Positions 16,678 through 21,808 of a DNA stretch of 21,808 bases are shown piece after piece. How positions within the stretch are numbered: the first letter of the stretch is position 1; each line of letters opens with the position of its first letter. A program made the position numbers and the translations under genes. Below the pieces are notes generated by a model that made no database searches, was not told the origin of the DNA, and saw only the letters and a list, made by a program, of their open reading frames with translations. The stretch comes from CAZAMT01 sp964486145 (lineage in GTDB: Bacteria; Bacteroidota; Bacteroidia; Bacteroidales; JAAAOM01), in contig CAZAMT010000036.1 in NCBI GenBank assembly GCA_964486145.1, forward strand, positions 1-21,808. The letters run 5' to 3'.

Positions 16678-17088
16678 TTAAACCAGGCCCTTCTCCTTTA
16701 GATAATTCACCAGTTGTTTGTCTGATCCAAGAATATGATTCAACAACCATTCTTTCAAATAATTGGCTATTCCTACCGTAATTTTAGTATTTCCATTGGT
16801 ATAATCACTTTTAAACTTCTTCACTTCATCCACAAGCGCTTTGTGTTCTGTTTTGTGATCTGAAATACCGGGATAAGCATATACAACCATAAAACGTTCT
16901 TCAGCAGAAAAATGCTTTACCGTGTAGCTGGTGAGATCATTTAGAATGGATTCCAGGATTTGTTTTCCTTTACCCACAGCCATCGCATCAAAAAGCTTGT
17001 TTAAGATGTTAACAAGCTGTTTGTGTTGGAGGTCGATTTCCTCCAAACCGGTGTCATACTCTTCCTTCCAGGGAATCAATGTTTTCAT
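16678..17088 (-). CDS. Bacteriohemerythrin
   Basis: A 136-residue single-domain hemerythrin that binds O2 reversibly at a non-haem di-iron centre. All seven expected ligands are visible: H22 (DLQHKQL), H59 and E63 (HFSAEE), H78 and H82 (DHKTEH), H118 and D123 (HILGSD). The length fits the free-standing cytoplasmic form. There is no signal peptide and no attached sensor domain. It is convergent with the hybrid kinase gene, so it is not cotranscribed with it. In anaerobes and microaerophiles such proteins are thought to buffer, deliver or scavenge oxygen. The role here is inference. Confidence 0.95.
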   Translation of the reverse strand: MKTLIPWKEEYDTGLEEIDLQHKQLVNILNKLFDAMAVGKGKQILESILNDLTSYTVKHFSAEERFMVVYAYPGISDHKTEHKALVDEVKKFKSDYTNGNTKITVGIANYLKEWLLNHILGSDKQLVNYLKEKGLV

Positions 17089-17177
17089 CGCATAATGATT
17101 AAATTTTCGAGTATATACGGTAAAAACGCTAAGGGGATATAACCTTTCATGTTAAACTTTGGAAAAACTTCAATGCG

Positions 17178-17717
17178 TCAGTCAACTTTAATATGCCCCC
17201 AGTTTTCACCGGATCGGATTCGGTTTAACTGTGTATGGGTAATTCCAAACTCCCTGGCAATTTTGTATAACTTGTTCTTGCTGCGCTTGAGTTTAAGCTT
17301 GAGCCGTATTACTTCTGTTTCAGTGAGTTTCGCGTTATTGATAACACCCTTTTTATAATTTGGATTTAATTTATGGTGTTCATACATGGTTTGTTTGGTA
17401 ACCCATTTAAGGTTACTTGTATGATTGTGCATCTTGTTGTAATCCAAATGAATAACATGTTCTTGCATCTGATGCTCTTTCGGAATGAACGCTTCTGCAA
17501 CAAGTTTATGAATGTATTTGGTGGTATTTTTATTGTTATCAAGCTTTATGGTCAGGATTTTGTATCCCCTGAGCAGAGAACCATTCACCAACACACCTTC
17601 ATCACTGGTTTTGTAACTTTTTACACGGCCATAATCTGAGATAAAATAAACCTCACTTTTAGCCATGCCTTCAAAGTCAATTTTCTTCCATTTTTCATCA
17701 ACTGGATCTTTCATCAT
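17178..17717 (-). CDS. NUMOD4 / HNH-type endonuclease-like protein
   Basis: A 179-residue protein with three parts. Residues 8-55 are NUMOD4 (EKWKKIDFEG, then YFISDYGRVKS). Residues 65-110 are an HNH_3-type nuclease core: H70 in HKLVAEAFIP, then H90, D92, N94, N98 and N102, ending LKWVT. Residues 130-179 are helical and basic with an AREFGITHTQLNRI stretch like a helix-turn-helix, ending SGENWGHI. One usual core Asn is replaced by Ile89 (VIHLD where VNHxD is common). Such genes occur singly in Bacteroidota chromosomes and in phages and are related to homing endonucleases. No intron, intein or phage gene lies beside it. Activity is unproven. An inverted repeat sits just upstream. Confidence 0.88.
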   Translation of the reverse strand: MMKDPVDEKWKKIDFEGMAKSEVYFISDYGRVKSYKTSDEGVLVNGSLLRGYKILTIKLDNNKNTTKYIHKLVAEAFIPKEHQMQEHVIHLDYNKMHNHTSNLKWVTKQTMYEHHKLNPNYKKGVINNAKLTETEVIRLKLKLKRSKNKLYKIAREFGITHTQLNRIRSGENWGHIKVD

Positions 17718-17817
17718 TTTTGGTTAATTTTAGGGTTTTATGCCAAAAAATGCCAGGTTTCAGATTCCAGGAGCCAAAATATGACAATTTTCATTCTAAA
17801 GTAAATAAAATTTGATT

Positions 17818-17888
17818 AATAAAACAATTTCGAAGGTGAAAGTCTAATTTTTAAAAAGATAACAATCATTGTTTCACCCTGTTTTATT
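17818..17888. repeat. Interrupted inverted repeat between the HNH gene and surE
   Basis: AATAAAACA (17818-17826) pairs with TGTTTTATT (17880-17888), and inside it GGTGAAA (17835-17841) pairs with TTTCACC (17872-17878). The two stems are separated by 8 bases on the left and one on the right. Within the loop, AACAAT-c-ATTGTT (17861-17873) is another perfect palindrome, overlapping the inner right arm by two bases, so two structures would compete. The function is unknown. Confidence 0.5.
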
Positions 17889-17957
17889 CATTCAATCTAA
17901 ATAAACCATCCACATAAATCATCATAAATAAAGTCTGTAAAATTAATGGACAGAGTA

Positions 17958-17989
17958 TTTAAAAATGATGCGTTAAATAAATATCTTTG
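17958..17989 (+). promoter_or_regulatory. Candidate promoter of the surE-lpxB operon
   Basis: TATCTTTG (17982-17989) fully matches the -7 consensus TAnnTTTG, 19 bases before the surE ATG. TTTA (17958-17961) lies 20 bases upstream as a weak -33. The leader would be about 12 bases. Confidence 0.5.
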
Positions 17990-18008
17990 TGCACTCAAAT
18001 GAAAGCAT

Positions 18009-18791
18009 ATGTCTGAAGGTAAAAAGAAGCTTGAAATCCTTGTTACTAACGATGATGGAGTTCACGCTAAGGGATTACATGAGTTAATAGAAGTTGCCCG
18101 CGAATTTGGAAGTGTATTGGTAGCGGCTCCTGCTGAAGGAAATTCGGGAATGTCTCATGCCATTACAGTTAAATATCCCTTGAGGGCGGAAAAAGTAAAG
18201 CAGGAAGATGGTTTTGTAATGTACCAGTGTTGGGGCACGCCGGTTGACTGTATAAAGCTGGCTTTTAATCGATTTCTGACCAGGCCTCCTGATATATTGC
18301 TTTCCGGAATTAATCATGGTTCCAATTCTTCCACCAGCATTTTTTATTCGGGAACCATGGCTGCGGCCATTGAAGGTAAATTATATGGCGTTCCGTCCAT
18401 TGGGTTCTCTCTACTCGATTATAATTACGATGCTGATTTTAGCACAGCCAAAAAATTTGTCAGAAAAATCATTGCCGGAATTGTAAACAATAAGACATTA
18501 AATGGTATTTGCTTGAATGTCAATATCCCGGCTGTTCAAACAGATGACATCCAGGGAATTAAAATTTGTCGACAAACGATGGGCCACTGGTTAGAGGAAT
18601 TTGAACACCGTAAAGATCCACATGGCAGGGATTATTACTGGTTGACCGGCGAATTTCTGAACAAAGAACCCGAAGCGGATGACACCGATGAATGGGCATT
18701 GAAAAACAATTACGTAGCTGTTGTCCCGGTGCAATTGGATTTTACCTGTTATCATTCCAAAAGTGAACTCGAAAAAATAAATTTTTCGTAA
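18009..18791 (+). CDS. surE: 5'/3'-nucleotidase SurE
   Basis: A 260-residue metal-dependent nucleoside monophosphate phosphatase linked to stationary-phase survival. The metal site is built from D15 and D16 (VTNDDG), S46 (NSGMSH) and N102 (SGINHGSN), as in known SurE structures. GTPVDCIKLA (76-85) and SGTMAAAIEG (114-123) are further family motifs. The length is normal. It is the first gene of a compact run; the next gene starts 3 bases after its stop. SurE with LpxB as near neighbours is an arrangement I know from Bacteroidota. Confidence 0.96.
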   Translation: MSEGKKKLEILVTNDDGVHAKGLHELIEVAREFGSVLVAAPAEGNSGMSHAITVKYPLRAEKVKQEDGFVMYQCWGTPVDCIKLAFNRFLTRPPDILLSGINHGSNSSTSIFYSGTMAAAIEGKLYGVPSIGFSLLDYNYDADFSTAKKFVRKIIAGIVNNKTLNGICLNVNIPAVQTDDIQGIKICRQTMGHWLEEFEHRKDPHGRDYYWLTGEFLNKEPEADDTDEWALKNNYVAVVPVQLDFTCYHSKSELEKINFS

Positions 18792-18794
18792 AAG

Positions 18795-19088
18795 ATGAAA
18801 GCCCAAACTAACAACCTGGTACTTGGAATATTTCTCGGGTTAATTGCTCCTACCATTGTATATTTCATCATTTACCTGACAGGATTCAAAAACATTTCAT
18901 TTGTTGATTTTTTTTATTTACTAAATGAAAAAAATGTTCTCACTAAAATCCTCAGTTTATGTGGGCTGGCCAATCTGCTGGTATTCTTCATCTTCATTTG
19001 GACCAACCGGTTAAGATCTGCCCGCGGTGTGTTAGTAGCAACTTTTATTTTTACTATCATTGTACTTCTTTTGAGGGTGATGCTTTAG
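18795..19088 (+). CDS. Small membrane protein of unknown function between surE and lpxB
   Basis: A 97-residue, very hydrophobic protein that I do not recognise beyond position. Three membrane segments are likely: about 7-29, 52-70 and 77-96. A short polar loop at 30-50 and a basic loop at 71-78 (NRLRSARG) separate them. There is no signal peptide, metal motif or catalytic pattern. It starts 3 bases after surE, ends 43 bases before lpxB, and is therefore almost certainly cotranscribed with an outer-membrane lipid gene. A role in the envelope is inference from position only. Confidence 0.8.
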   Translation: MKAQTNNLVLGIFLGLIAPTIVYFIIYLTGFKNISFVDFFYLLNEKNVLTKILSLCGLANLLVFFIFIWTNRLRSARGVLVATFIFTIIVLLLRVML

Positions 19089-19131
19089 TAGCTGAAAACC
19101 TTAGCAGAACATTCAAAAAAAGCAGTGTTTA

Positions 19132-20268
19132 ATGAAATACTTTATTGTTGCCGGGGAAGCATCGGGTGATTTGCACGCGTCAAACCTGGTTAAAGAATTA
19201 AAAAAATTGGACGGAGGTGCCATTTTCCAGGGCTGGGGAGGTGATCTCATGGAGAATGAAGGTGCTAACATTCTAAAACATTACCGGGAGCTTGCATTCA
19301 TGGGAATTATTGAAGTAGTGCAGAACATCCGGATCATCATGCGTAATTTCAGGCTATGCAAGGAACATATCCAACGGTTTAAACCTGATGTACTTATACT
19401 GATTGACTATCCGGGATTTAACCTGCGAATGGCAAGATTCGCAAAAAAATTGAATTTACGTGTTTGCTATTACATTTCGCCAAAAGCATGGGTATGGAAG
19501 GAATCAAGAGTTTATAAAATAAAAAAATATGTTGACAGGTTGTTTTGCATTTTCCCTTTCGAAATTGACTTTTACAAAAAATTTGGGTACAATGCAACAA
19601 CCTACGTTGGAAACCCGGTGGTGGATGCTGTGGAAAATTTCAAATCAGACCGAAAGGAGAATGAAGAAGAAATTGATGAATTAAGAAATACCGATAAACC
19701 AATAATTGCATTGTTAGCAGGAAGTCGTTACCAGGAAATAAACATGCTTTTACCTGAAATGATAAAAGTTGCAAAATCATTTCCCGAATATCAGTTTATT
19801 GTGGCCGGAGCTTCTTCCATACCGATTTCCTATTACCAGGAATTTCTGAAAGATTCAAATGTTCATATTGTTCATAATAAAACGTATGAGTTGCTAAGTA
19901 AGGCGCATGCGGCTGTTGTTACTTCAGGAACAGCTACCCTGGAAACAGCGTTGTTTGACGTACCTCAGGTTGTGATATACAAAACAAATCCCATGTCATA
20001 TAACATCGGACAGGTGTTTATCTGGTTAGGAACCATTAAAATCAAATATTTTGCATTGGTGAACATCATTTTAAACAGAGCATCGGTCAAAGAAATTCTG
20101 CAGCATAACGTGGCCGTCATAGCAACCCGTGAGCTAAAACAAATCCTGAAAAATGAATCCCATTACAAAAGAATTAAAAAAGATTATAAAGAAATGAAAT
20201 CCATACTGGGCAATGCAGGTGCTTCCAGAAAAACTGCCCGTGGCATTTACAATTTTGTTAATGAATAG
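19132..20268 (+). CDS. lpxB: Lipid-A-disaccharide synthase LpxB
   Basis: A 378-residue GT19 enzyme that joins UDP-2,3-diacylglucosamine and lipid X to make the lipid A disaccharide at the inner membrane. GEASGDLH (8-15) is the N-terminal signature. Other family motifs include FMGIIEV, DYPGFNLR, YISPKAWVWK, FPFE and GNPVVD. SGTATLETAL lies in the UDP-binding half. The length is standard. It implies a lipid A outer membrane. The next gene starts 3 bases after the stop, and a small membrane protein gene precedes it. Confidence 0.97.
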   Translation: MKYFIVAGEASGDLHASNLVKELKKLDGGAIFQGWGGDLMENEGANILKHYRELAFMGIIEVVQNIRIIMRNFRLCKEHIQRFKPDVLILIDYPGFNLRMARFAKKLNLRVCYYISPKAWVWKESRVYKIKKYVDRLFCIFPFEIDFYKKFGYNATTYVGNPVVDAVENFKSDRKENEEEIDELRNTDKPIIALLAGSRYQEINMLLPEMIKVAKSFPEYQFIVAGASSIPISYYQEFLKDSNVHIVHNKTYELLSKAHAAVVTSGTATLETALFDVPQVVIYKTNPMSYNIGQVFIWLGTIKIKYFALVNIILNRASVKEILQHNVAVIATRELKQILKNESHYKRIKKDYKEMKSILGNAGASRKTARGIYNFVNE

Positions 20269-20271
20269 AAA

Positions 20272-21402
20272 ATGAGGTGTTTTTTAGTATCTGTTTTGAT
20301 TATTTTTTCCATCGACACTTATTCTCAGAAAATTAACATTAGTCTGTTTAACGATTACTCAGTTACATCCTTCGTAATATCCATTGTGAAAGGTAGCTAT
20401 TCATTAAGACAAAACGGACAGGAAATTCAAAATCTCAATAAACATGAAAACATGTATGTAAGTCTTGTTGGAAATGCCATATCCGTAAATATCAAAGGGG
20501 AAGCAAACCAAACATATTCCCATCTGTCATTTATTTCAGGGGGAGACTCTGAAATTCGAATTCGGCCGGTAAACCCTGTTTTGAAACCACGTACATACAT
20601 TGACAATATCTCTGTTTCAGTTGATTTCAACAGGTTGCTAATTATTAATCAACTAACCTTTAATGAATATCTCGCCGGAGTTGTTGAAGCGGAAGGGGGA
20701 CCTTCTTCATTTCCGGAATATTACAAAGCCCAGGCTCTGCTCTGCAGAACATATGCTGCTGCGAACAAAAACCGGCACATGGAGGAAAGTTTCAACCTTT
20801 GCGATGGAACACATTGCCAGGCCTTCAAAGGAATCGCGACAAAAAGTCAAATCATTTATGATGCAGTAAAAAAAACGGATGGCCTCATTGTGGTTGACAA
20901 CGAAAAAAAACTTATTACGGCTGCTTATCATTCCAACTCAGGCGGATTTACACAAGACGCCACAAACGTATGGCTTGTTGACCTGCCTTATCTTCAATCA
21001 TTCAAAGACCCATATTCACTTGTTGGAAGAAACAGCAAGTGGCAAAAAATCATCAACCGAAAACAATGGCAAAATTACTTTTCGGAATATATGCCACACA
21101 ACTCCGTCCCCGACAACTTTACCAGAATTATAGATGGCAGAGAAAAGTATTACAGCATTGGAAACCTGAAAGTTCCCTACACGAGAATTCGAAAAGACTG
21201 GAACCTGCGCTCATCTTTCTTTTCGGTTTATGATAGTGGTACTTCCATTTTGATCAAAGGACGCGGTTACGGACATGGAGTTGGTATGAGCCAGGAAGGA
21301 GCGATGGAAATGGCAAACCAGGGTCATTCCTTTTCGGAAATTATCCATTTTTATTTTAAAAATGTAACCATTAAACAAATGGAAATACAACCATTCGAAT
21401 AA
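20272..21402 (+). CDS. SpoIID/LytB domain protein, secreted
   Basis: A 376-residue exported protein with a signal peptide at about 1-18 (TYS before Gln19). The SpoIID domain spans about 125-370. YLAGVVEAEGG (133-143) places E141 at the position of the catalytic Glu of SpoIID lytic transglycosylases. KAQALLCRTYA, NLCDGTHCQAF (175-185), YHSNSGG and GRGYGHGVGMSQEGA are strongly conserved family motifs. Residues 20-125 form an unrecognised N-terminal region. In spore formers SpoIID cleaves denuded peptidoglycan; this organism is Gram-negative with no sign of sporulation, so a general role in peptidoglycan remodelling is inferred. It starts 3 bases after lpxB and is probably cotranscribed. Confidence 0.92.
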   Translation: MRCFLVSVLIIFSIDTYSQKINISLFNDYSVTSFVISIVKGSYSLRQNGQEIQNLNKHENMYVSLVGNAISVNIKGEANQTYSHLSFISGGDSEIRIRPVNPVLKPRTYIDNISVSVDFNRLLIINQLTFNEYLAGVVEAEGGPSSFPEYYKAQALLCRTYAAANKNRHMEESFNLCDGTHCQAFKGIATKSQIIYDAVKKTDGLIVVDNEKKLITAAYHSNSGGFTQDATNVWLVDLPYLQSFKDPYSLVGRNSKWQKIINRKQWQNYFSEYMPHNSVPDNFTRIIDGREKYYSIGNLKVPYTRIRKDWNLRSSFFSVYDSGTSILIKGRGYGHGVGMSQEGAMEMANQGHSFSEIIHFYFKNVTIKQMEIQPFE

Positions 21403-21602
21403 AACATCCATTCAAAACTTGTCATTAACCGTTAATCCGCAATTTAATTTTTTCTCCTGCCATTCGAATTATTAGGTAAACTAATAAACCTCAGCTTTTT
21501 GTCACAGCGGGCATTTCATTATTAAAATGATATATATCACCGAAATCAGGTAACAGAACTCAATAACTATTTTAGAATCAGTTTGTATAAGTGATTGATA
21601 AT

Positions 21603-21614
21603 TTGTTTAAACAA
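21603..21614. promoter_or_regulatory. Perfect 12-bp palindrome upstream of cheW
   Basis: TTGTTTAAACAA is perfectly self-complementary and lies 36 bases before the CheW start. Its position suits an operator for a dimeric regulator. No good -7 element is evident nearby (TAATTTG at 21599-21605 is one base short). In AT-rich sequence a chance palindrome of this size is possible. Confidence 0.3.
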
Positions 21615-21650
21615 TTTTCGTAAGACCCACACATTAAAAGTATAATACTT

Positions 21651-21808
21651 ATGGAAAATCAGGTTACAGTTAAATTAAATTCCTATTTATCTTTTAAATT
21701 AGGAGATGAGATATTCGCAGCCAATGTTGGCAAAGTGCTTAACATTCTGGAGTTGACCAAAATTACCAAAGTTCCGAAAGCTCCCGATTATATGAAAGGT
21801 GTAATTAA
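21651..21808 (+). CDS. cheW: CheW-like chemotaxis coupling protein (5' part, cut by window end)
   Basis: The first 52 codons are present and the frame runs off the window. The translation has YLSFKLGDEIFAANV, then KVLNILELTKITKVPKAP and YMKGVI, the characteristic start of the CheW fold, including the P-x-x-P-x-YMKGVIN segment that precedes the usual LRG. CheW couples chemoreceptors to the kinase CheA. It could instead be a CheV-type or multi-CheW protein, which cannot be judged from this part. It follows the SpoIID gene by 248 bases and probably begins a new transcription unit. Confidence 0.88.
   Translation, partial: MENQVTVKLNSYLSFKLGDEIFAANVGKVLNILELTKITKVPKAPDYMKGVI

Noticed and set aside
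17946..18002. 18-residue ORF just before surE
   Set aside because: It runs through the surE -7 element and stops before surE. No start signal or conservation can be shown.
21424..21436. ATTAAC-c-GTTAAT as a terminator after the SpoIID gene
   Set aside because: A one-base centre cannot form a hairpin loop without breaking pairs, and no T-run follows directly. At most it is an operator-like palindrome.

Overview
The window is a stretch of ordinary chromosome from a member of the Bacteroidota, most likely Bacteroidales or a near relative. The signs are an AT-rich sequence, several promoter candidates of the Bacteroidota type (TAnnTTTG at -7), a GH2 beta-galactosidase made as a lipoprotein, E. 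coli-type MurB, a Rex/ferredoxin redox cluster, and SurE-LpxB-SpoIID in one run. LpxB shows a lipid A outer membrane. Rex, the ferredoxin-rich sensor and the hemerythrin point to anaerobic or microaerobic life. This placement is from gene content and motifs, not from a search.

Layout. 40-124 (-) is tRNA-Ser(UGA). 260-3430 (-) is a surface-type beta-galactosidase. After a 368-base spacer come two MiaB-family radical-SAM methylthiotransferases, 3799-6553 (+): a divergent MiaB and then MtaB. A small DUF2062 membrane protein (6636-7124, +) overlaps tail to tail with a GT4 glycosyltransferase (7106-8212, -). murB (8321-9331, +) is divergent from the glycosyltransferase.

The redox block is 9397-14044. 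On the minus strand a thioredoxin-like [2Fe-2S] protein is followed 3 bases later by a 621-residue protein: 2x[4Fe-4S] ferredoxin, [FeFe]-hydrogenase-like domain, RnfB-type Fe-S domain, PAS. Its three H-cluster motif regions are recognisable but have lost their cysteines, so it looks like a sensor or electron-relay protein, not a hydrogenase. Divergent from this pair is rex (NADH/NAD+ sensing repressor), followed by a ferredoxin-NADP reductase-like flavoprotein and rlmN. A good Rex-operator candidate lies in the shared intergenic space, abutting the rex -7-like element.

14153-17088 holds a TPR hybrid histidine kinase and, convergent to it, a bacteriohemerythrin with all seven iron ligands. 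17178-17717 (-) is a stand-alone NUMOD4/HNH protein, the only mobile-type gene. An interrupted inverted repeat lies between it and surE. 18009-21402 (+) is a tight run: surE, a 97-residue membrane protein of unknown function, lpxB and a SpoIID/LytB-domain protein. The window ends inside a CheW gene (from 21651).

Most of this is conserved housekeeping. The parts that merit a second look are the cysteine-less hydrogenase-like sensor with its Rex context, the unusual MiaB, the flavoprotein reductase coupled to a radical-SAM enzyme, and the inverted repeat beside the HNH gene. I see no CRISPR array, insertion sequence, prophage or defence island.
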